From the NCBI GenBank assembly GCA_030745875.1, contig JASLNT010000114.1, positions 50,690 to 114,689 on the forward strand: DNA of 64,000 nt, written 5' to 3'. The stretch comes from Phycisphaerae bacterium (lineage in GTDB: Bacteria; Planctomycetota; Phycisphaerae; SM23-33). The notes beneath the pieces are model-generated. The model did not search any database, was not told the origin of the DNA, and worked only from the letters and a program-made list of their open reading frames with translations. This document shows, piece by piece, positions 48,453 through 57,750 of the stretch. Made by a program: the position numbers and the translations under genes. The stretch's first letter is position 1. The number at the start of each line of letters is the position of its first letter.

Positions 48453-49050
48453 TTGTAGTCTCCCGCGGGCGATCGAAACGTTACGCCTGGAATCTCTGGA
48501 AACTTAGACGCGTGAGAGCCCAAAGAGTTCGTCGAAAGGCGAAAAGAGTCCCAAACGATCCAGGTGAGATTCCCCGCGGGCGCGTCTCGGGACGCTGCGA
48601 TAGGGCTGTCTGTGGAGCGTGCGGGTCCGGTTGGCGCCATTGCGGACGCTGTAACATTTTGCTGCAAAAGATGTTAAGGTGCTGTGAACTACCACGCGGT
48701 GTCAAATGAAGTTTTGAGGAAGCTCCGGGGTGAGTTGCGATGTTCTAACCGTTTGCGGGCAAAGTGGTTATGGCGACACGCGGAGTGAGTGTTTACGATT
48801 TGCGGATTGTGCGGGAGGTTCACATGTTCGGTGCGTCGGGGGCTTCGAACCGCTTCGGATCGCGTTGAACGGGCGCTGGTTTGCGTGTCGTAAGTCTTGA
48901 TGCGCCAGCCGGATGGATTGGTTGCTCGGGCGCATCGTGCGATGAGAACGCCCGGTCTCCCCCCGCCTACCGCGGGCGGAAGGTGTGAACCATTTGTGAA
49001 CCATGATCTGCGATTGACGATTGGCTTTGGTTTATGCGGTGACGACGGGA
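48453..49050. other. intergenic region without a supported gene
   Basis: About 600 bases between two divergent genes; no coding frame with a plausible start, composition or homology. It holds an imperfect inverted repeat at 48652-48676 (TAACATTTTGC against GCAAAAGATGTTA) that might be an operator for the HEAT gene. Nothing else is recognised. Confidence 0.5.
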
Positions 49051-49063
49051 TATAATCACGGTC
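49051..49063 (+). promoter_or_regulatory. -10 element adjoining the start codon, probable leaderless transcript
   Basis: TATAAT at 49051-49056 is followed by seven bases and then the ATG at 49064; no ribosome-binding site is present. Transcription from this -10 would start at or next to the ATG. The -35 is weak. Confidence 0.5.
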
Positions 49064-52000
49064 ATGAATACTGAGAATACGCTTACTGTGTTGATCGCCT
49101 GTCTGGCGGTTTTTGGGCTTGTTTCGGTTGGCGGCGCGGCTGAGAATGTGTCGGCGATCAGCGGTGTGCGGGGCGGGCTGATCGTGCATCTGGGCTGCGG
49201 TTCGGGCGAGATCACCGCGGGTTTGCGGGGCGGGAGCAATTGCATTGTTCACGGTTTGGAGCCCGACGCGGACAAAGTGACCGCCGCACGGAAACACATT
49301 AAGTCGCTCGGTTTGTACGGGCCGATTTCAATCCGCCGGTGGAATCAGGCTTCCCTGCCCTATATCGACAACCTGGTGAATTTCGTGGTCTGCTCTGATG
49401 CTGGAAAGGTCCCGGTTGGCGAGATCATGCGGGTGCTGGCTCCGGGCGGGTCTCTGTGCGTAAAGAACGGTGACAAGTGGACTAGAACGATCAAGCCTCG
49501 CCCCGGCGAGATCGACGAATGGACGCATTACATGCACGGTCCGTCGAATAACGCTGTGGCCAGCGATACGGTTATCGGCCCGGTGCGGCGGCTGCAGTGG
49601 GACGGCGGGCCGAAGTGGACGCGTTCGCACGAGAAAATGGGCGGGGTAAGTGCGATGGTTTCGGCTGGCGGGCGGATGTTCTACATCATCGACGAAGGCC
49701 CGATGGTCTCGATCCAACTTCCCCCCAAGTGGCGCCTGGTCGCGCGCGACGCGTTCAACGGGATAGTCCTCTGGAAGCGCGACATAGCGTTGTGGCATCC
49801 GCATTTGTGGCCTTTGAAGTCCGGTCCGGCCAAGCTGCCGCGACGCCTTGTTGCAGTGGGCGATAAGGTGTATGTGACGCTCGGGATCGAAGAACCGGTC
49901 GTCGCCCTGGACGCCGTGACGGGCAAGACGCTGCGGACGTTTGATGGCACCGCGGGGAGTGAGGGGATCATAGTTTCCGACGGTGTGCTGCTGGCCAATA
50001 TCATCGAAGGCCTGAAGGTCGACGTCTTCAAGCCGAAGGATCCGTTCGTCTGGCACGAGGCGTATCGGGCGCGCGAGATAGGAGCCTGGAAAGCTGGCGC
50101 CCGCAAACAGAAGATCGCCGCATACAACATAAGAACGGGCAAGGAACTATGGCGGAAGGACTATTCCGTTGCGCTGCTGACGATGGCGGCCGATGCGAAG
50201 AATGTCTACTTCTGCGACGGGCGGAAGATAATCTGCCTCGATCGCAAGGATGGGTCGAAGCGTTGGGAATCGAAGGAAGTGGGCAACGCGACCAAGCTGA
50301 TAAGTTCGATCGCTCCGACGCTGGTGGTGTACGAGGATGTAGTCTTCTGCCTGATCGGTCAGTCGCTTGTGGCGCTCGATGGCGGCAGCGGGAGGGAGTT
50401 GTGGCGGGATAAGCGTCATCCTCGGTCGGGGCACGTTTCGCCCGGGGATGTGCTGGTCGTGAACGATCTGGTATGGTCCGGCGGGTCGGGCGGCGGGAAG
50501 TTCGTTGGAAAGAATATTCGCACTGGCAAGATCGAATCGAGCTTCAGCCCGCCCAGGATGACGTGGTTCCACCCGCGCTGCTATCGCTCCAAGGCCACCG
50601 ACAAATACATCCTGGCGTCGCGCACGGGCATCGAGTTCGCCGACGTTCGCGAAAAGACAGTCGACGTAAATCACTGGACCCGGGGCGGATGCGTGTATGG
50701 GTTCCTGCCGGCCAACGGGCTGATTTACAATCCTCCGCATCCCTGCGCATGCCTGCTCGAGACGAAGACATCGGGCTTTAACGCGCTGGCTCCGGCGCTG
50801 GCGAAACCGCTGACCGAACCGTCCGCTGACAAACGCCTGGAAAAGGGCCCGGCGTACGGAAAAGTGTCTGCTGCGCCCCGTTCGAAAGCGGATTGGCCTA
50901 CGTACAGACGGGACATTCGGCGGAGCGGGTATATTGACAGCTCCGTTCCGACGAAGCTAGCTACGCTGTGGCGCAGCAAACCGTTGGGCAAGCTCAGCCC
51001 GCTGGTGTCGGCTGGCGGACGCGTGTATGCGGTCGCCAAAGACACCCACGCGGTTATCGCGCTCGATGCGGCGTCCGGGAAGAAACTGTGGGACTTCACC
51101 GCCGCCGGACCGGTGGATTCTCCGCCCACGATCCACGGCGGATCGGTGATATTCGGATCTCGCGACGGATCGGTTTACTGTTTGCGGGCAAGCGATGGGG
51201 TGCTTGCGTGGCGGTTCCTGGCGGCCAGGGTCGATCGAATGTTGGTTTCGTACGGAAAGCTCGAATCGGTCTGGCCGGTCAGCGGAAGCGTTCTGGTGCG
51301 GGACGATCAGGTCTATTTCGTAGCCGGTCGATCAGCGTTTCTGGACGGCGGGATGAGATTATACCGCCTCGAAGCCCGGACCGGGAAGATGCTGTCGATG
51401 ACCGTTATGAACGAAAAGGACCCCAACACCGGTAAGAATCTTCAGAAACTCCAGGGCGGTTGGATCGGTCTGACCATGCCTGTGGCGCTGCCGGACATCC
51501 TTACCGGTGACGACAAACATATCTTCATGCGATCCCAGCCGTTCGATCTGGAAGGCAAGCGCACCAGGGTCGCCCCGGATCTGAAAGTATCCGATCAGAT
51601 CCGACCCGGCGCCCACTTGTTCAGCCCGGTCGGATTCCTCGACGATACGTGGATGCACCGAACCTACTGGATGTTGGGCGTAACCAGCGTGTACGGATGG
51701 CACGTCTGGTTTGACGGAGCCCGATACGCGCCCTCGGGACGGATAATGTGCTTTGACGATTCGCGAGTCTACAGCTTCGCCCGCCGCCCCGAACACTTCT
51801 CCCAGTCGCCGGTTATGAAGTACCACCTGTACTCCGCCGACAAGAAGCCCGACCCTCAGGGCGCCGCCCGCGTGAAGGCGACCGCCAAAGACATCGCCTC
51901 CAAGGCCACCGACGGCCGGCAGCGACACGAGGCCGACAAGGCCAACTGGAAGGCCCGCAAGCGATACACGCCTAAGCAGCTTTCAGCCGTGAAGTTCCAC

Positions 52001-52333
52001 TGGCGCCGCGATGACCTGCCGCTGATGGCGCGGGCGATGACGCTGACAAAGAACGCGCTGTTTATCGCCGGGCCGCCCGACCTGGCCGACGAGGAAGCCC
52101 TCTGGAACAATCCCGACAATGAATCGCTGAAGATGCGCCTGATCAAACAGGCCGCCGCCTGGAAAGGCTCCCGCGGCGCCGCGCTGCACGCCGTGGATCC
52201 GTCAAACGGCAAGACGGTGGCTGAGTATAAACTCGACGCCCTGCCGATCTTCGACGGTATGATCTCCGCCGGAGGACGCGTATTCGTCGCCCTGACCGAC
52301 GGGACGATTATCTGTATGAGCCCGCGCAAGTAA
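49064..52333 (+). CDS. exported methyltransferase-like domain fused to a PQQ-type beta-propeller
   Basis: 1089 residues. Signal peptide to about residue 25. Residues ~35-140 have the Rossmann methyltransferase pattern: motif I VHLGCGSGE at 41-49, acidic residue E66 in VHGLEPDADKV, and VLAPGGSLCVK at 124-134. Residues ~150-1089 form an outer-membrane-PQQ/quinoprotein-like beta-propeller with repeated VYVTLGIEEPVVALDAVTGK, VVFCLIGQSLVALDGGSGRELW, VYAVAKDTHAVIALDAASGKKLW and VIFGSRDGSVYCLRASDGVLAW. The propeller continues to VAYEYKLDALP-like last blades. A SAM-dependent reaction outside the cytoplasm is unlikely, so the first domain may be a fossil fold or binding domain; this is inference. A TATAAT directly before the ATG suggests a leaderless mRNA. 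Confidence 0.88.
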   Translation: MNTENTLTVLIACLAVFGLVSVGGAAENVSAISGVRGGLIVHLGCGSGEITAGLRGGSNCIVHGLEPDADKVTAARKHIKSLGLYGPISIRRWNQASLPYIDNLVNFVVCSDAGKVPVGEIMRVLAPGGSLCVKNGDKWTRTIKPRPGEIDEWTHYMHGPSNNAVASDTVIGPVRRLQWDGGPKWTRSHEKMGGVSAMVSAGGRMFYIIDEGPMVSIQLPPKWRLVARDAFNGIVLWKRDIALWHPHLWPLKSGPAKLPRRLVAVGDKVYVTLGIEEPVVALDAVTGKTLRTFDGTAGSEGIIVSDGVLLANIIEGLKVDVFKPKDPFVWHEAYRAREIGAWKAGARKQKIAAYNIRTGKELWRKDYSVALLTMAADAKNVYFCDGRKIICLDRKDGSKRWESKEVGNATKLISSIAPTLVVYEDVVFCLIGQSLVALDGGSGRELWRDKRHPRSGHVSPGDVLVVNDLVWSGGSGGGKFVGKNIRTGKIESSFSPPRMTWFHPRCYRSKATDKYILASRTGIEFADVREKTVDVNHWTRGGCVYGFLPANGLIYNPPHPCACLLETKTSGFNALAPALAKPLTEPSADKRLEKGPAYGKVSAAPRSKADWPTYRRDIRRSGYIDSSVPTKLATLWRSKPLGKLSPLVSAGGRVYAVAKDTHAVIALDAASGKKLWDFTAAGPVDSPPTIHGGSVIFGSRDGSVYCLRASDGVLAWRFLAARVDRMLVSYGKLESVWPVSGSVLVRDDQVYFVAGRSAFLDGGMRLYRLEARTGKMLSMTVMNEKDPNTGKNLQKLQGGWIGLTMPVALPDILTGDDKHIFMRSQPFDLEGKRTRVAPDLKVSDQIRPGAHLFSPVGFLDDTWMHRTYWMLGVTSVYGWHVWFDGARYAPSGRIMCFDDSRVYSFARRPEHFSQSPVMKYHLYSADKKPDPQGAARVKATAKDIASKATDGRQRHEADKANWKARKRYTPKQLSAVKFHWRRDDLPLMARAMTLTKNALFIAGPPDLADEEALWNNPDNESLKMRLIKQAAAWKGSRGAALHAVDPSNGKTVAEYKLDALPIFDGMISAGGRVFVALTDGTIICMSPRK

Positions 52334-52590
52334 GAAGCCCCCGGAACAGGCAAAAAAATACCCCTGGCGTCCGGTCGGGAGCATCAGCGGAAAAGAACCC
52401 AACAATTTAAGGTGGGTAGCCGCCAGGCGACAACGTGCGGCGCCCGGACGACGCTTCCCAAAGTCGGAGACCGATCCTTTTCACAAAGACACCCGCCAAA
52501 CCGGGCAGGGGTTTTTTCCAACACCTGCACAATAAGATTCAATCGGCGCGAAGCAAATTCGCGGGCGAAAAAACAGCGGTCCATCCCGGC

Positions 52591-55557
52591 CTACTTGTCT
52601 TTTGCGGCGGTGCGTATCGGGCATCCGTCCCAGGCGTTTGGTCCGCCGGGCATGTCCATGCGAGGTTTGGCTTTCAGCATCTCGGTTACGGGTGCGAACA
52701 CTTTAAGGATAGCCTCGTAGTCCGGATCGTTCTTCGTTTTGAACACCGCCTTTCCGCAGATTTCCGAACCGCCTGCGGATTTTGCCAGCGGGGCGTGGAG
52801 GAACCCGTTTTCTTCAACGTTGGTAACGCGAGTGTAGAATGTCTGCGGGAGCTTGCCGCCCTTGTGACACGACGCGCACCTCCGCTTGGCGACGTCGGCG
52901 AGAACCTTTCCCAGTGTCGGCGGGAGCATTCGCCTGCAGCCCATTCGTTTGGGATAGTTCGTCCGGGCCTCGCCGTAGTACGGGATGTTCAGATCGATCC
53001 ACGCGAAGATCCTCAACCGTTCGGCGTCGGTCATCTTGATGCGCGGTTTTCCATCCTTATCCGGATGACCGGCGAGGATCTGGTCGGCTAGCTTGCTGGC
53101 CGGCGAGCCCCACTGGCGGGGCGTGATCTGGCGGATGTTGGATTCGGACCCGTTGGCCGTTGAGATCCAGCTTACCCACGGTGGTTTGGGCTGCGGGCCT
53201 CCGTGCCGCTCGGGGTGATCGGCCCACATTGTGCCCGTGCGCGTGAGCACGTCGTAGGATACATTGAAGAAGTCCGTCCGGGCTCCGGAAAGGTCTACGC
53301 CTTTGGGATGTTTGCGGGCGTTGTGGCAACGAATGCAGTGCTTGTCGAGCACGGGCTGGACGACTTTCCAATAGCTGAAGTTTTCGGCTTTCCATTCGGG
53401 CGGTGTGATCTCTACGGGCTTTCGCAACGCTGCGGTCGGGCGTCGACCCCCCCGCCCGGTCGCGTAGTTTCGGTCAGCGTGGCAGCCCACGCAGCTTTGG
53501 ACCTCTCCGGGCATGAAGTGCGTGAAGGTTCGCATGCGTTGCACGGCGCGGCCTTGATCATCGATGGCCGCGAAGTAGATCGGTATGCCGGTGGGTACTT
53601 TGAAGTTGGCCGATCCGTCGGAGTCGATCGGAACGTAGCCCCAGATCTTCTTGGCTGCGTAGGTCGCCCCGCACGAGACCAGCGGGAACTGGAAACCGAA
53701 GGCGCTGTTGGCTGCGTAACCTTTACCGGTGGGCACGCTGTTGCACAGCGGGACGCGCCGGGCCTTTTCGATTTCCTGAATGACGCAGATTTTCGCGATC
53801 TGCCCGCGTTTCACGTGCGGTTCGAGCCCGTTGTAGACATCCTGGATAATGACCGTGGCCCATGGTCCGGGATTCTCCGGCAGGCGTGAGGGGATCACCG
53901 GCGGGCGTTTGCGAGCCCGCAGCGGTCGGGCGTGGTAGAATCCCAGACCCGAGTCGGGGCGCAGCAGCACGACCTGCTCTTTCCCGTCGTAGTCGCGCAG
54001 GATTGTTGTTCCGCGCTTCGATACCAGGAAATACTTGTCGTCGAGCGGCCAGGGGCTTTCGTAAGGCCCGCGAACGCTGTTTCCGTGTCCCGCGTCGACG
54101 CGCCCGATGTTCACCTCAGGGGTGAGATTGCGGATCGCCTTCTGGGCGTTGGCGCCCAGATCTACGTCAATGATTCCTATTCCTCCGCGACACGGTCCGT
54201 TGTGGCTGGTCAGAACGCACAGGATTTTGCGCGTACCCGGGATCGAGTGCGCTTCCATGAACGTTCCGGGGCTGATTGCTCGATTCCCGAACACGCCCGA
54301 TACGTTCGTGCCGTCCGGGTTGATAGCCCACAAGCTCTGGATCGGGATTGCCGGCCGATCGATGTACTCCCAACGCGAGTAGACGATCCGACCGTCATCG
54401 AGAACGCTTGGCGTGAAATCGTTCAGGTAGCTCGAGGATATGCGCGTGATGTTCCCGCCGTCTCGGTCCATGCGGTGCAGGATCGGCGAGGTCGTCGTGA
54501 AGCAGTAGGCGAACGCCGGTTTGCGGTCCGACAGAAACGCGATCCGCCCATCCGGCAGCCAGCAGGCGTTGAAGTTGTTGGAGTCCTTGCCGGTGAGTTT
54601 CTTCAGGCCCGTCCCGTCGGCGTTGATTCGATAGACTCCGAACACGCCTTCGAGGTTGAAGTCCTGGGGTCCGTAGCGGCTCTGGCTTTTTCCGGACTTC
54701 TTCCAACTGAACAGGATCTCCTTTGCGTCGAACGATACGTCAACGTCGATAATCTCGCCTTCGGGGCTGTCGACCAGTTTTGTGAGTTTCCCATCGGAGG
54801 CGCTATAAACGTACAGCCCCCCCCCGCCCTTAAAGCTCTCGGCGTGGTAAGTGTAAACGTGCGAGGGATTCATCTCGTGTCGTTTGACCACCACGAGTTT
54901 GTCGAAGCCGAGCTCTCCGGTCTTAACTTTGGCGGCTAGTTGGGGCGATTCGACGATATGGACCGCCGCCGCCAGGCGTCGGAGCGAGCCGTTGTAGGTC
55001 TTGAATTCCGGAAGCGGTTTGAAGGCTCCGAGGGCCTTCTCGCCCGGGCTTGTCGAGTAGACCTGCACTTCGGCGGCGCCGGGATTGAGGCTCTTGTACC
55101 AACTGGTGAACTTCAGCCTCATCGTTTTGGCTTTCGACGGCGCGGGCAGCTTGATCCTCTGGGCGCCGTGTCCGCACTTGAGTTGTCCTTTGATCGCGGG
55201 TCTTGTCGCCGCGTCGAGATAGAGTTCGTAATCCTTGAAGCCTTCGACTGCGTAGCTGGAGCGTCCGAAGTAGACGACTTCGGCGATGTCGACTGGCTTG
55301 GCCCACTGGAACGTAAGCGTCACCCCGCCGGGGTGGCTGGCGCCGTGCGCGGCCCATTCGCGTCCGGCCCCGTTGCATCCGCCAAGCGCGGGTATCTTCC
55401 CATCGACGACAAACTTGGCGGCGTAAGGTGCGCTGTGCCGCGAATTGGCCCTGATGTTGGCCTGGGGCGCTATGTTCTTCGGCGCTGCGGCGGGTATTGG
55501 CGTCGCCGTGATCGCCAGAGCCGCCATCGCCCACATGAATCGTTGAACTGTCTTCAT
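52591..55557 (-). CDS. exported three-haem protein related to hydrazine synthase alpha chain, with discoidin domain
   Basis: 988 residues. Signal peptide (MKTVQRFMWAMAALAITATP); F5/8 type C (discoidin) domain ~30-165 (ANSRHSAPYAAKFVVDGKIP); a TolB/HZS-alpha-like beta-propeller ~210-560 (GGGLYVYSASDGKL, DGRIAFLSDRKPAF); a middle domain resembling the hydrazine synthase alpha subunit family (HARPLRARKRPPVIP, GYVPIDSDGSANFKVPTGIPIYF); and c-type haem sites CVGCH 689-693, CIRCH 741-745 and CASCH 894-898. Non-anammox planctomycetes carry such paralogues of unknown role. I see no reason to claim hydrazine synthesis. Haem attachment makes the protein extracytoplasmic. A TTGACA-type promoter lies 28 bases upstream; GGAGAG precedes the start. 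It is divergent from the beta-helix gene. Confidence 0.88.
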   Translation of the reverse strand: MKTVQRFMWAMAALAITATPIPAAAPKNIAPQANIRANSRHSAPYAAKFVVDGKIPALGGCNGAGREWAAHGASHPGGVTLTFQWAKPVDIAEVVYFGRSSYAVEGFKDYELYLDAATRPAIKGQLKCGHGAQRIKLPAPSKAKTMRLKFTSWYKSLNPGAAEVQVYSTSPGEKALGAFKPLPEFKTYNGSLRRLAAAVHIVESPQLAAKVKTGELGFDKLVVVKRHEMNPSHVYTYHAESFKGGGGLYVYSASDGKLTKLVDSPEGEIIDVDVSFDAKEILFSWKKSGKSQSRYGPQDFNLEGVFGVYRINADGTGLKKLTGKDSNNFNACWLPDGRIAFLSDRKPAFAYCFTTTSPILHRMDRDGGNITRISSSYLNDFTPSVLDDGRIVYSRWEYIDRPAIPIQSLWAINPDGTNVSGVFGNRAISPGTFMEAHSIPGTRKILCVLTSHNGPCRGGIGIIDVDLGANAQKAIRNLTPEVNIGRVDAGHGNSVRGPYESPWPLDDKYFLVSKRGTTILRDYDGKEQVVLLRPDSGLGFYHARPLRARKRPPVIPSRLPENPGPWATVIIQDVYNGLEPHVKRGQIAKICVIQEIEKARRVPLCNSVPTGKGYAANSAFGFQFPLVSCGATYAAKKIWGYVPIDSDGSANFKVPTGIPIYFAAIDDQGRAVQRMRTFTHFMPGEVQSCVGCHADRNYATGRGGRRPTAALRKPVEITPPEWKAENFSYWKVVQPVLDKHCIRCHNARKHPKGVDLSGARTDFFNVSYDVLTRTGTMWADHPERHGGPQPKPPWVSWISTANGSESNIRQITPRQWGSPASKLADQILAGHPDKDGKPRIKMTDAERLRIFAWIDLNIPYYGEARTNYPKRMGCRRMLPPTLGKVLADVAKRRCASCHKGGKLPQTFYTRVTNVEENGFLHAPLAKSAGGSEICGKAVFKTKNDPDYEAILKVFAPVTEMLKAKPRMDMPGGPNAWDGCPIRTAAKDK

Positions 55558-55584
55558 AGTGATCTCTCCAAACTGTCGCCTGTC

Positions 55585-55615
55585 AGTATACCGTCTGATT
55601 GGGGGTTTCTGTCAA
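55585..55615 (-). promoter_or_regulatory. promoter of the haem-protein gene
   Basis: Minus strand TTGACA (55615-55610), a 19-base spacer and TATACT (55590-55585), 28 bases before the start. The -35 is perfect, the spacing two bases long. Confidence 0.45.
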
Positions 55616-55629
55616 CTTGCTTGCGATGA

Positions 55630-55659
55630 TTGCCAGTTGACGCTATACGGGCGTATACT
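55630..55659 (+). promoter_or_regulatory. promoter of the beta-helix gene, probable leaderless transcript
   Basis: TTGCCA (55630-55635), an 18-base spacer and TATACT (55654-55659) ending six bases before the ATG at 55666; no ribosome-binding site lies between. Confidence 0.45.
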
Positions 55660-55665
55660 GGCGGC

Positions 55666-57546
55666 ATGAATACAATTCTCTCTGCACACGTGAAGGCTGG
55701 CGTTCTGGTTCTGGCGGCGGTGTTGTCGGCGTCGTCGGCGACCGGGCGGGAATTTCATGTCGCCGTCGACGGCAGCGACGAAGCATCGGGCGCAAAGGAT
55801 GCTCCATTTGCGACTATCGCCAAGGCGCGCGACGCGATTCGAAAACTCGGCAACCCGGCCGGCGCTCGCGTCTGGATCGGGCCGGGGCGGTATTTTATCT
55901 CCAAACCGCTGGAGCTGACGCCCGCAGATTCGGGAACGAAAGGCTCTCCGGTGACGTACGCTGCGGTCAAAGATCAGAAGGTTGTTATCAGCGGCGCCCG
56001 TCCGATTAAGAGCTGGCGGAAGGAAAGCCCCTGCGTCTGGGTCGCCGATCTGCCTGACGTGAAGGCCGGTAAATGGTATTTTCGCCAACTGTTCGCCGGC
56101 GATCGGCGCCTGACTAGAGCCCGAACGCCGAACAGCGGTCACCTGACCACCGCCGGGGCGCTGAGCAAGTTCGCCGCGCCGGCGAAGAAGCGTTACGGCG
56201 GATACAGCGGCGCCGGTCGACTGAGGCGCGAGCAGCCCGATGCATTCTGCGGATTTTCGTTCCGCCAAGGCGACATCAAGAAGTGGGACGACCACCGCAA
56301 CGCCGAGATCATTACGTTCCACAGTTGGGAGTGTTCCTGGCAGACGATCCGAAAGATTGATCTCGTCAAGCGCGACGTCCACTTCAACACTCCCTGCCGC
56401 TATCCGATCGGATTCTTCTCGCTGAAGTGTCGCTACCGGATCGAGAACATCTCCACCGCTCTCGATTCGCCCGGCGAGTGGCTGCTGGATAAAGCTCGCG
56501 GTAAGCTGCGGTACCTGTCGCGCAAGGGCGAAGATCCCAACAAGATGGACATGCTCGCCCCCGCCGCCCGACAGCTTGTGGTGATCGCAGGGGACGCCAA
56601 AGCCAAACGACCGGTCCAGTACGTGACATTTCGCGGGCTTTCGTTTCAGCACGCCCAGTATCCGATGGGCGTTTACGACGTCGCCAAGAACTGGCCCGAC
56701 AAGGCGCTGAAGGTCTATCCGGACTGGCCGAAAGAGTTCGCCCCCGGTTACACCGACTCCCAGGCCGCTCCACTGGCTGGGCAGGCCATCGAGCTTACCG
56801 ACGCCAACCATATCGCATTCGAGAACTGTCGGATCACCCACTGCGGAGCCTATGCAATCAAGATCGGGAGGCGGTGCAACTACAACCGCATCGTCAGTTG
56901 CGACATGCAGGATCTGGGCGGCGGGGGCGTACTGATCGGTATGGACGTTCGCACTGTCGCCGGACGGGCTCCGTCGTCTGATGCGCCTTCGCACAATGAA
57001 GTCGTCAACAGCGTAATCAAGCGATGCAGCCTGGTCCATCCGTCGGCAGTCGGTGTGTGGATCGCCCAATCTCGCTACAATCGCATCGCACACAACGAGA
57101 TCGCCGACATCGGTTACGCCGGCGTGCATCTGGGCTGGACCTGGGGCCGGGCGCCGAACTACACCGACCACAACATAATCGAGGCCAATGATATCCACCA
57201 CGTCATGCGGGATCTCGCCGACGCCGGCGGGTTGTACTCGCTTGGCGTGCTCGAAGGGTGCGTGTATCGCGCCAATTACATTCACGACATCAAACGGGCC
57301 GAAGGCGCCGTCGGCGCGCCGACAGACGGAATATTCCTGGACCAGGGATCCAAAAGCCTGCTGGTCGAGCGCAACGTGATTCGCAACGCAGGACCCAGCG
57401 TGGTGCGTTTCAACCAGTCTCGTCGCGAAGACCACACGTGGAAAGACAACGATTTCGGCACGGGCCACTGGGGCACAAAGAAGATCGACGTGAAACAGAT
57501 AATCTCCCAAGCCGGCCCGCGGAAGGCAGAACCTGCGAAACCGTAG
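55666..57546 (+). CDS. secreted right-handed parallel beta-helix protein (GH141-like or lyase-like)
   Basis: 626 residues. Signal peptide to about residue 28. Near the N-terminus is FHVAVDGSDEASGAKDAPFATIAKARDAIRK, the usual opening of polysaccharide-active parallel beta-helix proteins, then WIGPGRYFISKPLELTP. After an inserted domain (~120-290) the helix resumes with VQYVTFRGLSFQHAQ, HIAFENCRITHCGAYAIKIG, YNRIVSCDMQDLGGGGVLIG, YNRIAHNEIADIGYAGVHLG, HNIIEANDIHHVMRDLADAG and LLVERNVIRNAGPSVV. GH141 and several lyases share this pattern; a substrate is not assigned. It has the same leaderless arrangement as the gene at 49064, with an ATGAATAC start. It is divergent from the haem-protein gene. 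Confidence 0.86.
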   Translation: MNTILSAHVKAGVLVLAAVLSASSATGREFHVAVDGSDEASGAKDAPFATIAKARDAIRKLGNPAGARVWIGPGRYFISKPLELTPADSGTKGSPVTYAAVKDQKVVISGARPIKSWRKESPCVWVADLPDVKAGKWYFRQLFAGDRRLTRARTPNSGHLTTAGALSKFAAPAKKRYGGYSGAGRLRREQPDAFCGFSFRQGDIKKWDDHRNAEIITFHSWECSWQTIRKIDLVKRDVHFNTPCRYPIGFFSLKCRYRIENISTALDSPGEWLLDKARGKLRYLSRKGEDPNKMDMLAPAARQLVVIAGDAKAKRPVQYVTFRGLSFQHAQYPMGVYDVAKNWPDKALKVYPDWPKEFAPGYTDSQAAPLAGQAIELTDANHIAFENCRITHCGAYAIKIGRRCNYNRIVSCDMQDLGGGGVLIGMDVRTVAGRAPSSDAPSHNEVVNSVIKRCSLVHPSAVGVWIAQSRYNRIAHNEIADIGYAGVHLGWTWGRAPNYTDHNIIEANDIHHVMRDLADAGGLYSLGVLEGCVYRANYIHDIKRAEGAVGAPTDGIFLDQGSKSLLVERNVIRNAGPSVVRFNQSRREDHTWKDNDFGTGHWGTKKIDVKQIISQAGPRKAEPAKP

Positions 57547-57630
57547 TCAATCACTTCTACATATTGGGTGTCGGATTATCGTTATTATGCCATATGTTTG
57601 GTTTATCACCCCTATTCTGCCGAATAGATC

Positions 57631-57723
57631 TATATACTAATTATATTCTAATTGACTTGCAATTAGAACTTCCACCCCCGATACTTTCTAAAACCAAGTC
57701 AATTAGAATATAATTAGTATATA
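57631..57723. promoter_or_regulatory. perfect 28-bp inverted repeat upstream of fic, operator-like
   Basis: 57631-57658 is the exact reverse complement of 57696-57723, with a 37-base loop. The AT-rich arms hold five AATTAG/CTAATT hexamers, and a second nested palindrome, TTCTAATTG with CAATTAGAA, sits at 57646-57668. A TATAAT-like -10 at 57709-57714 lies inside the right arm, so binding to the arms would block transcription toward fic. The fic start is 28 bases after the right arm. Confidence 0.7.
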
Positions 57724-57750
57724 GCGTAATACGGGATAGGGAGATAGAGA

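Noticed and set aside
52480..52530. Terminator-like CCCG…CGGG then a T-run near 52500
   Set aside because: The stem is only four pairs and is separated from the T-run, so termination is not supported.
55612..57510. 632-residue frame opposite the beta-helix gene
   Set aside because: Although long, it has no signal or family motif, and the plus-strand protein has regular beta-helix repeats across the same stretch.
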